DNA from: Mesorhabditis belari
Lineage: Eukaryota > Nematoda > Chromadorea > Rhabditida > Rhabditidae
DNA length: 64,000 bases
Direction of reading: 5' to 3'
Assembly: GCA_958450365.1 (NCBI GenBank)
Contig: CAUEEP010000732.1
Coordinates: 1,922,001-1,986,000, forward strand
In this document: one piece after another, positions 43,251 through 53,333 of the stretch
How the letters are laid out: every line of letters begins with the position of its first letter
Position numbering within the stretch: position 1 is the first letter of the stretch
Notes under the pieces: generated by a model
Databases searched by the model: none
Told to the model about the DNA's origin: nothing
The model's input: the letters and a program-made list of their open reading frames with translations, nothing else
Translations under genes and position numbers: made by a program

Positions 43251-44373
43251 TGTTGTAGAGAAAATTGGTTAATGGGGAGAAAAAAAAAATAAGTGAATAT
43301 GCCTGATCGCTTTGCTGTTGAAGATTTCGTTTCCAATACGGTTTCCTCGTTAGCCTACACTTTGTTTTCAGAGAAAGCTTTTTCTTCAATTCGGCAACCG
43401 ATTTATTCCCAAGTTTTTCTAATGATTAGACTAATGTTTAGTGATTAGACGTTCATAGAAACACTCGAAACAAATCAACAAAAGGTTTTTCCTCAAAAAA
43501 ACCTTTTCTATCTTCATTGATAGCTCATTCAGCATTCAATTTTCTCATTCATTCAACACCAAATCCTTTCCCCTTTTCTTCTCTACCGTATTCTCTTTTC
43601 AAAAAACATTTTAGAAACTCGTGAATAACCAAAATCACATGACTGAATGAGAATTCTTTATTTTGCTCACTTTTTGCAAAATGAGTATTGAAAAAGCTGG
43701 AATTTTGAGGAAAAAGCTAAAGCGAACGAAAATAGAGAGTGGGGAGACTGATTTCCGGCGGAAAATATGCAAACGTAGATAGGAGAAAGGCTGAAAAGCT
43801 ACAGAAATCATCAATAAGTAAAAAAAAAATTGAGGGGAGGAAATTCTGGAAAAAGAAGTACTCATTAGAATTTGAAAATATTGAGGGAAATTGTTAGCTT
43901 TTGCGGGGATTTTTGAGTTTTATTTTTGGGTGGGTGGAACTTGCAGGAACCGGAACTTGCAGGAACTTGTACGCTTTTTATTTTCGAAATCGCCTACTCA
44001 AAATTGAAATAAAAGATTATTTGAAAGCATAAAAGCATACAATAAAAAGGAAATGTTTAAAAAAAAATTGATCTTTTTTCAGGGTTTAAATTACTTGTAG
44101 GGTATGTTGAGCTCAAAATAGAAACACAACCTTTCTGGTGAACCTTTTACGGGGTACAGGACCTTTTACTATAAGCAAGTGTTGGTTCTTTTTTTTAAAA
44201 AGTCATGCCTAGTCAATGTGAAAAACTTGGCTTTGTTTTAGGTTTATAAATTGAGTTTAGGATGGCCTAAACTTGCTGGTAAACCACTTTTCAGAAAGTC
44301 TTTTCATTCCTTTTCGTACTTTCGTCTAAAACCAACAAATTCATGGATTCAACTAGTTTGTACTAAAAACAAC
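43251..44373. other. Intergenic, no supported gene
   Basis: No consistent exon recognised. Small GGAACTTGCAG duplication at 43935-43960. Confidence 0.35.
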
Positions 44374-44596
44374 TACCGTATTTTCTCTAATAGTTTTGCA
44401 CCCAAAGCTTCGCCTAAATTCCTCGAAATCTCGAGAACCGCTTATCATAACCTATCGATGTGGGATCGGAAAATGTAGCTGACGATGAGATCTTGTGGGG
44501 GATTTGAGTGTTGAGCTTCTGTGAAAACCTTGAAAGCCATAAAATAGGCACCAACTCGGCTCGTTGGAGTGCATTACTATTAGAGAAAATACGGTA
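44374..44596. mobile_element. MITE family B, compact copy
   Basis: The ends are TACCGTATTTTCTCTAATAG and its complement, 223 bp. It matches the repeated interior of 6264-6852. Confidence 0.85.
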
Positions 44597-46014
44597 TATA
44601 CGTGACAATGTGCTAGTTTATAAAGATGGATTCAAGTCTAACCTAGACCTAGACCAGACCCTGGCCTGGATCTGAATCTAGATCAGCCCAAGTCAGGACA
44701 AGAATTAGACTGAACATAACCCAAGGAAATAGGAAAAACCTGGCTTTTGAATCAACAGCTTTCGCAGGCTAGACCAGAAGCCATTCCTTTTCAATTTTGC
44801 AATTTCTTCATTTCCTCAAAATAAAGCTAGAAGTAAAGCCAAGCAGGTAAGACTGGCTTGATCCAAAGAATCAGTTTTGCAGCATCTAGAATCGATTTTG
44901 TATCAAAGAATCGGTTTTGCAACATCTAGAATCGATTTTGAATCGAAGAATCAATTTTAATTCTACTTTGTGCCTAGAAGCGAATGGTGTAAGCACACCC
45001 TTTCTGGTGGAGCAGATTCAGTCGATTATCCTATTATATTTGGCCTATTCACTATATTTGGCCTATCTACTATCAGTTAAATTTCTGAAAAAATTGCTTG
45101 AGATGAAGATCGATTTTCTAAAAGTTTCCCATTTTCCAGCCTGCTTACAGGATTATTCTCGAAACTCAAAACTTTCGAGAGAGTAAAGCGAATCATCGGC
45201 TTAAGTCGACTTATTGGCCATTTTGGGGTAATCTTTTAAACGATTCTGGATTTTGGAGGTAAATGGAGGAACTGTTTTTTTTTTGGAAAGGATTTTGGAA
45301 GGAAAATCTTCAAAGTTTTGAGAATTTTGCATAGATTAGATAGACTAACTCAAAGTGCTTAAAGTGCCATAAAAATGCTTAAAGTGCTATAAAAATGCTT
45401 AAAGATATATAAAAATGCATTTAAATCTAATTTCATATAAAAGATAAATAAATAAACAAATTTATAACCGAAATTGAACGCTGAACAAGGCGCAGGCTTA
45501 GATTTTAAAGCATAAAAGTCAAAAGACTTTGAGCACAATACCCCAGAATGGTGTAAATTGAGGGTTTTAAGGTGGGAATTTCATATATTCAACTGATTTC
45601 ATATATTCAACTGGTTTTCTGTAAGGATATTGGATGTTGGGACTTTACAGAAGAAATAAGACATTGTAAAGGTACTGTAGTTTGATTCGTAGACCCTAAA
45701 AGTTTCAAGTACACATTCGTTTTCTAATCTTGTTCAAGTGCAAAAGTTGATCTCTTACACAAGCAATCTATTTAAACTTTTACATCTTTCCTTCGATACA
45801 AGATTACGCGCGTCGTTTATTCCGAAATTTGCATGCAATGTGGATGGAGAAAATGGAGAAAATGGAGAAAAAAAGTCTTTAGATGAGATTTTCTGGATGA
45901 ATAGACACATACAGGGTTTACAAAACAGTGTGACGGGCATAGATTTTCATAGAAATTTCCAAGGAATTGGTCTATTTGAGTGAGGGATGTTGAGATATTT
46001 GTTTAGAATTTCTT
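44597..46014. other. Intergenic, no supported gene
   Basis: A tandem AAAGTGCTATAAAAATGCTT patch lies at 45352-45420 and a TTTGTATC/TTTTGAATC-type direct repeat at 44870-44950. Open frames lack support. Confidence 0.35.
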
Positions 46015-46016
46015 TC

Positions 46017-46086
46017 AAACCGTAATCATACCGTAATCATATTGTAATCATACCGTAATCATACCGTAATCATACCGTAATCTTAT
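46017..46086. repeat. 11-bp tandem ACCGTAATCAT
   Basis: Six copies. Confidence 0.9.
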
Positions 46087-46107
46087 CTTATCTCATTGTT
46101 TCTTTCG

Positions 46108-46310
46108 GTAATAAAGAAGTGAAGGAATTGGCAGGAAAAAGTAGATCAGGTAGATCTCCGAAAAGGGAATTGAACCCTCGACCTTCAGCTTTGCTTCTGC
46201 TCCGGATGCTTTTCCTCTAAGCACTGAGCTATCTGTTAGCTTAACTTCCTAAGAGAAAGAGAGAAAAGGGGAAGAAGAAAGGAAGAAGAAAGGAAGAAGG
46301 AAATACCGAT
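46108..46310 (-). mobile_element. tRNA-derived SINE-like copy 4
   Basis: Same layout as 36320-36510: on the plus strand AAGAAGTGAAGGAATTGG, TTGAACCCTCGACCTT (B box complement), an A-box complement, CTTAACTTCCTAAGAGAAAG and a GGAAGAAGAAA tail. Confidence 0.6.
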
Positions 46311-46785
46311 AAGTTAGATATTTGTCAATTAGGCAAACAAGTATCGGATGTTTGGCTACAGTTTTAAATCAGACAACAGTACAGTGCAGAATTACACAGC
46401 CTATTTTGAATCTCAGCCAAATGAGAAACGCAGTTGATAAAGTTCATCAAATTCTCTAGAAAATTGAAGAATTGAGTGCACCAGAGAGTATGGATTTTGA
46501 GCACAAAGTACACTTGAAAGTGTACACTTTAGAGTGTACCAATCTTTGTAGCCTATCACTGATTTCCTGTCTTTTCTGATAAGATCTCTAACTGAGCAGA
46601 TTATCTAGAGTTGTTCGATTTAAATCTATTTAAATATTCTGGAAGATTTATGAAATTTTACTTAAAGACCGGGTAATAATCGTGATTTATTCTTAATAAA
46701 AAAAATTTTTACAAGAAAATTCATTTATTTTGTGTTTATTTGTTAGATTTATTTCTAGAAATGATAAAAATAAATTGGGAAAATA
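46311..46785. other. Intergenic, no supported gene
   Basis: A family I piece lies at 46465-46510. AT-rich otherwise. Confidence 0.35.
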
Positions 46786-46788
46786 AAT

Positions 46789-46872
46789 TTGAGCTTAAAA
46801 TAGAGCTTAAAATAGAGCTTAAAGTAGAGCTTAAAGTAGAGCTTAAAATAGAGCTTAAAATAAAGCTTAAAA
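46789..46872. repeat. 14-bp tandem GAGCTTAAAATA
   Basis: About seven copies with AAAATA/AAAGTA variants. Confidence 0.9.
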
Positions 46873-46952
46873 CTTTTTAAGGCTTTCTGGATTTTATATT
46901 TTCTTTTAGTTTTTTTTTTTTGATGCTTGTTTCATGAAAGTTTCACATTTCA

Positions 46953-47240
46953 GGTTAAACAATGTCGGATGAAGAGGGGATTATCTCGAAGCTCAAGTAA
47001 CTTTTGATAGAGTTCCAATAGCTAGAATTACTTAACATTGTCACCTTTGTGGTCGGATGATTAAACAATGTCGGATGAAGAGGAAATTAGCTCGAAGCTC
47101 AAGTAACTTTTGGTAGAGTTCCAATAGCTAGAATTACTTAACATTGTCACCTTTGTGGTCGGATGAAGAGGGGATTATCTCGAAGCTCAAGTAACTTTTG
47201 GTAGAATTCGAATAGCTAGAATTACTTAACATTGTCATCT
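46953..47240 (+). repeat. Triplicated putative first exon and donor
   Basis: After an acceptor-like CACATTTCAG, ATGTCGGATGAAGAG opens and is followed by TCGAAGCTCAA/GTAACT, a usable donor. The about 107-bp unit, including this ATG and donor, occurs three times (about 46961, 47067 and 47158); the third copy lacks its upstream part. It looks like local amplification of a gene's first coding exon. Confidence 0.6.
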
Positions 47241-47590
47241 TTGTGGTCGGGCAACTAATGGAAAAACTGCTGAAAAAGGGAGAAACATTCAGTGGACAGA
47301 AAACGGCACAAATTTTACCGCCACAACAAGATGCTCGTGCCAAAAGTAGAATCACATTCGTTGGTCGGCTCAGAAATTTATCGAGGGCACTGACGAGAGT
47401 GACGAGACGACGTGACGACAACCTGACACGCGAGACTCGTACTGAAAATCTTGCTGTCACAGCACAAGTTGCTCAATTTGATATCCAGATCCAGATCCAG
47501 ATCCATTTTTTTTGCCTCGTTTTCCTCTGCTCTGCTCTCTTGAAGCAACATTTCCTAAAAATCTCTCCTGAAATTCTTCTGAAAAATTAA
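47236..47590 (+). CDS. Candidate coding exon, Arg-rich, unrecognised
   Basis: An open stretch directly after the triplicated unit encodes LMEKLLKKGETFSG, then a Gln/Ala segment, FVGRLRNLSRALTRVTRRRD and AVTAQVAQFDIQ, and then an ATCCAG tandem. Composition up to about 47490 looks coding; beyond that it is hydrophobic and dubious. It may be a downstream exon of a gene starting in the triplicated unit, but no clean acceptor was found. No family recognised and no signal peptide at the inferred start. Confidence 0.35.
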
Positions 47591-47671
47591 GAATAGGCCA
47601 TGATTATTATCCCCTCCCCTTTAAAAGAACGCTCCGTATGGGCACACTCTACTAGCTGACTAAAAACTAGA

Positions 47672-47973
47672 CATGCTTATCGATACTCGATAAGAATCCT
47701 TATCGATCTTATCGATATCGATACTCGGTAAGGTTTAAGCGAAGTGAAAGATATCCATATCAATACTTGATAAGCCTTAAGCGAAGCGAATCTTATCGAT
47801 AACGATCGATAAGCTACCGATAATTAAGGCTCATTTTGTTCATTTTCGCCGATTTATTTGAAAATTGAGAATTTAGTGCCACTTTTTCGAGCTTATCGAG
47901 TATCGATAGCTTATCGAGTACTTGATTTGCTTCGCTTATCGATAAGGATCGATATCGATAACGTATCGATAAG
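47672..47973. repeat. ATCGATAAG-rich inverted-repeat element
   Basis: Both halves are packed with CTTATCGAT/ATCGATAAG and are mutually complementary, around an AT-rich centre at 47820-47880. It directly abuts the family C MITE at 47974. Confidence 0.7.
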
Positions 47974-48208
47974 TACAGTACTGGACAATGAAATATGATA
48001 TTTGAAAAACGATCGTCACTTTCGCGCGTCTGTAACTCTCTTGTCTTTGAGTTTAAACTATTAGTGTTCTACATTTTTTGAAAGCTCTTTTCAAGGACTA
48101 CACAATGATAATATTAATATTTAGAAATACGATAAAGACAAGGGAGTTACAGACGCGCGAAAGTGACGATCTTTTTTCAAATATCATATTTCATTGTCCA
48201 GTAGTGTA
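47974..48208. mobile_element. Foldback MITE family C, copy 2
   Basis: TACAGTACTGGACAATG and its near complement CATTGTCCAGTAGTGTA; about 235 bp, like 13144-13380. Confidence 0.85.
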
Positions 48209-49209
48209 TTTAAGAAAATGTTGCAAGTAAACAGCTCAATTCTAATAAAATCATTTATTCATTTACGGATTTAATAGAATGTTTCAAAATTGTAAAGAGC
48301 AGGCAATCTATATTCCTCTTTTTCCAGATTTATTCAAAGTTAATCCCACGGTTAATTCAAAGAGAGGTTCTTCCATTTTAGAAATTCCGGTCATCTCCAA
48401 TAAGTTTGTGTATAACTCTTTCCCAATAAGAACTACCAGAATTCCAGAATTCCAGAATTGTCTTTATGTCTACTAAAAACAAAAACAATACGTCCTCTCA
48501 AAACTTTGATATGAAAATACATGAATTTTCCTCAAATTTTTGCAAAACCTTTGGATTTGTCTAGAAAAAAGTAGGCTCTTTATAAAAATAGCCTAATAAA
48601 CTACGTGATCGTTTTCTATTTTCGCTCGAGTCTGAATATATTTTTAGGAGGACATTCGAGGCTAAATAGAAAGGCTAAATAGAAATAGGAAACTAGGAAA
48701 GAGGGTAATTTCCCTCAACAAATTACGACTGAATTCTTGAGTGAGCTCTTGAGTGGAGAAATGAGCAAAGAAAAATGGGCAAAAAGTTTGATGTATTGCA
48801 TTGAGTTATCAACAAATCGAGGAAGAAAAAAGAAATTGCCTATTTTTTTTGATGAATGATACGTATTAAGGCTAGACTTTTCGTTTAGGAGAAAAAAAAA
48901 AATGAAAAATTTACAGAGAACAGAAATTTTGAGGCACACTTTTGAACACTGAATGTCGAAATAAGGGATTGAGTGTGAGTAAAGGTTTCAAATTTGATCT
49001 TGAATAGGAAACAAATCAATTTGACAAGTTCTGACAATTAACTATGACAAATTTTAGCCTAGAGAGTCCCTGTGACTTATAACAATTGAACAGAGAATTC
49101 CGGAATCTCTGCTTTCGATACTCGGTAGATTTTGAGGGCAAGTTTTTAAACAATTTGCTGTAATACCTCTTTAATAATATGACAATTACACATTCCGAGG
49201 TTATTCTCT
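48209..49209. other. Intergenic, no supported gene
   Basis: AT-rich. Open frames lack splice or homology support. Confidence 0.35.
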
Positions 49210-49217
49210 CAATTTAG

Positions 49218-49629
49218 CGGGGGTGGGACAAATGCAACCTTTTTTTTGCGCACCTGGACATTTGCGCACCTTTTTTTTGCTGGAAAAGGCCTTAGGAAAG
49301 GTCGTAGAGCTTCGAAAATACTTCCATATAAGGGAATCGTATGCCTAGATTCCGAATTTCGACAAATCAGACCTCGCTGACACGTCAAATTTGGGCTAAA
49401 AGGCAAAAGCTGTGGAAAAGCGTTAAGTTGCGTAGTTTTTGCCTTTTAGCCCAAATTTGACGTGTCAGCGAGGTCTGATTTGTCGAAATTCGGAATCTAC
49501 GCATACGATTCCCTTATATGAAAGTATTTTCGAAGCTCTACGACCTTTCCTAAGGCCTTTTCCAGCAAAAAAAAGGTGCGCAAATGTCCAGGTGCGCAAA
49601 AGAAAGGTCGCATTTGTCCCACCCCCCCC
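49218..49629. mobile_element. Foldback MITE family D, copy 2, with 8-bp target duplication
   Basis: The ends are GGGGGTGGGACAAATGC and its complement, with almost complete self-complementarity. It is flanked by CAATTTAG on both sides (49210-49217 and 49630-49637), a hAT-length duplication. Confidence 0.8.
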
Positions 49630-49637
49630 CAATTTAG

Positions 49638-50028
49638 CTGCTGTTTAAGTAGTGTTACTGGTTAAACAGGCTAAACAGGCTTAATGGCTAAACAGGAGAA
49701 ATTTGTATTAAAAAAAGATTTAAAGGAGGATAATCGATAGAATTGATTATCTAGAAGCAAATAAAGTTTATCTACTTTTTCAAGACAAACTTTTGAATGT
49801 AAATTATCATTATCGGATCGCTAAACCACTAAATTGTAATAGTTGGAGGAAATGCAAAGAAAAAAGGCTACTTATCGGTTATGTCTCCATAAATTTCTAT
49901 TAGATTTAATTTGCATCTTTTTTTGGACCCAAAAACCCCAAGCAATCAAGAAAAATAATTTTATACTACTTAATACAACAAAGCCACGATGAACTTCAGC
50001 AGTTCTGAGAGCGTTTTTTTTTGTGAAC
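49638..50028. other. Intergenic, no supported gene
   Basis: AT-rich. The acceptor-like CTACTTGCAG at 50027-50036 precedes the Merlin relic. Confidence 0.35.
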
Positions 50029-50036
50029 TACTTGCA

Positions 50037-50312
50037 GGTCAAATCTAAACGACAAATCGGAGGTGCGAATCGAAACGTTAAAGTGGATAAGAGCCTTTTC
50101 ACCAAACGGAAATTCAATTGTGGTCGTGTTTTGCCCTATCGTTGGATTCTTGGTGATCTTTTCCGTGAAACGGGAGAATGCTTTATGATCGAGGTCGAGG
50201 ACAGGACAGCGGAAACGCTTCTCAAGAATATTCAAGAATACATCGCCCGTTCAAGTGATAAGTGGCGCGTGGCGGAGTTACAGAAAGAAGGATCACGGGA
50301 AAGCCAGGTACA
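50037..50312 (+). pseudogene. Merlin (ISXO2-like) transposase fragment
   Basis: The open stretch encodes VKVDKSLFTKRKFNCGRVLP, then WILGDLFRETGECFMIEVED, RTAETLLKNIQEYI and a Trp-Arg segment. This corresponds to the central catalytic region of ISXO2-like/Merlin transposases, where a D-E-S motif normally precedes LFTKRK; here Glu is replaced by Lys. Both the N-terminal part and the last catalytic region are missing. It runs directly into a 12-bp minisatellite, and its last about 57 bp are duplicated at about 50759-50817. Inactive relic. Confidence 0.75.
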
Positions 50313-50337
50313 CCCACACTATCATTAACCACAAGTA

Positions 50338-50698
50338 CAACTTCCTGCACAACTTCCTGCACAACTTCCTGCACAACTTCCTGCACAACTTCCTGCACAA
50401 CTTCCTGCACAACTTCCTGCACAACTTCCTCCACAACTTCCTCCACAACTTCCTGCACAACTTCCTGCACAACTTCCTCCACAACTTCCTCCACAACTTC
50501 CTCCACAACTTCCTCCACAACTTCCTGCACAACTTCCTCCACAACTTCCTCCACAACTTCCTGCACAACTTCCTGCACAACTTCCTCCACAACTTCCTCC
50601 ACAACTTCCTGCACAACTTCCTGCACAACTTCCTGCACAACTTCCTCCACAACTTCCTCCACAACTTCCTCCACAACTTCCTCCACAACTTCCTCACC
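50338..50698. repeat. 12-bp minisatellite ACAACTTCCTGC, block 1
   Basis: About 30 copies alternating ACAACTTCCTGC and ACAACTTCCTCC. Because the unit is a multiple of three it stays open in several frames on both strands. Confidence 0.95.
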
Positions 50699-50837
50699 CA
50701 CACAACCCCAAAAAAAGAAACTTGGGGGCCAGCAAAATGGCGACAGCAAGAATACTCAAGACATCGCCCGTTCAAGTGATAAGTGGCGCGTGGCGGAGTT
50801 ACAGAAAGAGGATCACGGGGCCAGGCACCCACTACAA

Positions 50838-50998
50838 AGTACAACTTCCTGCACAACTTCCTCCACAACTTCCTGCACAACTTCCTCCACAACTTCCTCC
50901 ACAACTTCCTCCACAACTTCCTGCACAACTTCCTCCACAACTTCCTCCACAACTTCCTCCACAACTTCCTCCACAACTTCCTCCACAACTTCCTGCAC
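50838..50998. repeat. 12-bp minisatellite ACAACTTCCTGC, block 2
   Basis: About 13 copies, preceded by a second copy of the Merlin-derived GTTCAAGTGATAAGTGGCG segment and followed by a second copy of CAGCAAAATGGCGA (also at 50734). Confidence 0.95.
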
Positions 50999-51096
50999 CC
51001 ATCTATCAACTCCCAAAAAATTGAATACTTGTGGGGCTCAGCAAAATGGCGAAACAAGAAACACTGTGGAATAAGTCGCCATCACCTTGCTAGCTA

Positions 51097-52331
51097 TTAG
51101 GTTGGCGGGAAAATAATGCGAATTTTTAACTTGTGCTCTTGGGAAAGTAATGGCCGACAAACAGAGAAAACCGCGATAGTAACAGAGAAGCAGAGTGTGT
51201 TTGCTTACACAATCATAATATTATTTGAAAACATTTGTTCATTTGTTATCAAAAAATGACGGAACAAAAATTCCTTATTCGAGCTGCTTTACTCTATGAC
51301 TTTAAGCTTGGAAAATCTGCACGTGAATCGCATAATTCCATTTCAAAGGCCTATGGCGAAGGTAATATTAGCGAAAGCCAATGTTATCGATGCTTTGTGC
51401 GATTTCGAAATGGAAACGAGAGCCTAGAAGATGAGCGTCACGAAGGACGTCCTCGAAAGCTGGATGAGTCTCAACTTTTGCAAATTATCGAAGAAGATCC
51501 CACTTGCATCACTCGGGAGTTGTCGGAAATGTTCAATATTGATCATAGCACCATTGAAGAGCATTCACATTTGATTGGAAAGTGAAACTTCTCGAAAATG
51601 GGTCCCACATGAACTGACCTTTAATCACAAAATTTCCCGTATGAACACTTGTTCAATTTTGATTCAAAAATCAAAAGCACATGATTTCTGGAAATCGATT
51701 ATTACTTCTGATGAAACGTGGATATTATATGATAAGGTTCAGCGCAAGCACCAATGGCCATCACGAAAGCAAGTCCCGGTTGTCATGTCAAAACCTGGTC
51801 TGCATGGAAGGAAGTTGATGTTGTGCGTATGGTGGAACTATCGTGGATTGGTCTATTTTGAACTGCTCAAACCGGGTAAAACTGTCACATCTGAACTTTA
51901 CAGTGAGCAGTTAGGGCGTGTGAATCAAGCTTTACCGAAATCTCGACATGACACTTCAAAAATTCGATTTTTGCGTGATAATGCAAAACCGCACACGGCA
52001 AAGATGATCCTCCAACAAATCGAAGAGATGGGCTGGAAGCTTCTACCTCACGCCCCATACAGCCCTGACTTGACCCCATCAGACTATCACTTATTCAGGT
52101 TTCTAAAGCAGTTCATCCCCGATCAGCTGTTCAACGATTTCCGGGAAGTCGAAAATGCGGTCACCAACTATTTTTCGTCAAAAAGTCCCCAGTTCTTTGA
52201 AGAAGGAATTATTCAATTGAGCAAAAGATGACATAATGTTCTAAATAATAATGGAGAATACCTTTTATATTAATCTTCTTTATTGATTGTTTTTTTTAAA
52301 ATAAAAATTCGGGTCAAAAAAATTCGCATTA
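51097..52331 (+). mobile_element. Mariner element 1, 3' end lost
   Basis: The 5' terminal repeat TTAGGTTGGCGGGAAAATAA follows a TA. At the other end only the inner 14 bases AAAAATTCGCATTA remain before the sequence switches to LINE-derived DNA, so the right end is missing. The transposase reading frames lie between. Confidence 0.8.
51256..52231 (+). pseudogene. Mariner transposase (DD34D), frameshifted
   Basis: Residues from MTEQKFLIRAALLYDF through a helix-turn-helix region (frame 51256-51585) are followed, in another frame from about 51580 to 52231, by the catalytic part. This has SDETW, LRDNAKPH and PYSPDLTPSDYHLF, with 34 residues between the second and third Asp, as in the mariner DD34D class. 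At least one frameshift with an in-frame stop at 51583, near the WVPHEL motif, separates the halves. Otherwise the length is normal for the family. All catalytic residues are present, so inactivation seems recent. Confidence 0.85.
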
Positions 52332-52334
52332 CGC

Positions 52335-53319
52335 AAAGTATATTCTAAACGCGCATAAAAGGGAGTATGCCTAAGATGCCAAGCTTTCTCTAACCTAACC
52401 TTTGCTCGAGTAATATGAGGCGGAGGAAAAAAGCTACCTTTGGTCGAGAGCGGAATGTGTTCAATCAGCAATTTGTGCATCGTATCAGTGAGGAGGGCGT
52501 AGCACACGTTGATATCCGTGTCCGTGTTGGCCTGAAGAGGAGATTGAAATTTACTAAAGAAAACGATATAGCATTGAAATCACCTCTCCAATAAGCACGA
52601 ATAGGATTGGCGCCTATGGGAGAAACGATAGGATTTACAACAAAACGGAAGGTCAAAACAAAGTGATCGGAGCCTCCAATAGGTGGCAGAGGGGAAATTT
52701 CAGAAAGAAGATGAGGCCAATCGGATAGGATTAAATCAAGAACATGATCACTTCTCCGAAAAGTAGGGAAGTTATTTAAAATTTTAAGACTATTTGACGT
52801 GAGAAATCTAGACAAATGAGGAAATCGAGAGAGATTTAGGGGGCAATTTTGTTTTTGAGAAGATAAGATGGTAAAATTAAAATCCCCAGCAAAGCAATTA
52901 GATTTACAAGGGTCAAAATATTGATCTAACAGGTTAAAAAAGCTGATGGTATCTAAAGGGTTAACATCTGGGGCACGATACACAACAAATAAACGGAAAG
53001 CAGTATTACGTAAATTAAAATCAACAATCAGAATGTCACATCCAGAAAGACTCGTACTCAAAACAAGATTTGAAATTATTTTGCGCGAGATAAAAAGAAT
53101 AACGCCGCCGCCACGAACTCTAGTATTGCTATTACGGTCACAACGAAAAATTGAGTAATTAGATGAAGGATCAAAAAGGGAAGAGGGGCAAGAATCGTTA
53201 AGCCAGGTTTCACAAAACGCTAAGAAATCAAAATGTTTTGAGCGGGTCAAAAATTGCACATAAGAAAGGCGTTTTCTGGAAACAATTGAGTGAACATTGG
53301 CAAAAATAAAAGAAAACAA
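52335..53319 (-). pseudogene. CR1-like LINE ORF2: endonuclease domain, no RT
   Basis: On the minus strand from 53319, an apurinic-type endonuclease domain: N8 in NVHSI, E37 in FCETWL, a GGGVILFI strand, VYRAP, GDFN and SDH near residue 227, all expected active-site motifs of non-LTR retrotransposon endonucleases. The frame shifts near 52500; after it, TDTMHKLLIEHIPLS and ITRAKVRLEKAWHLRHT continue the usual linker towards reverse transcriptase. It stops abruptly at about 52332, where the truncated mariner begins, so reverse transcriptase is absent. A LINE missing its 3' part cannot come from ordinary 5'-truncated insertion, so a later deletion or rearrangement is likely. Confidence 0.85.
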
Positions 53320-53333
53320 TGCAGTAGGGTCAT

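Noticed and set aside
50262..51074. Long open frames on both strands (up to 270 codons)
   Set aside because: They are produced by a 12-bp tandem repeat, which keeps three frames open on each strand; only the Merlin-like start is meaningful.
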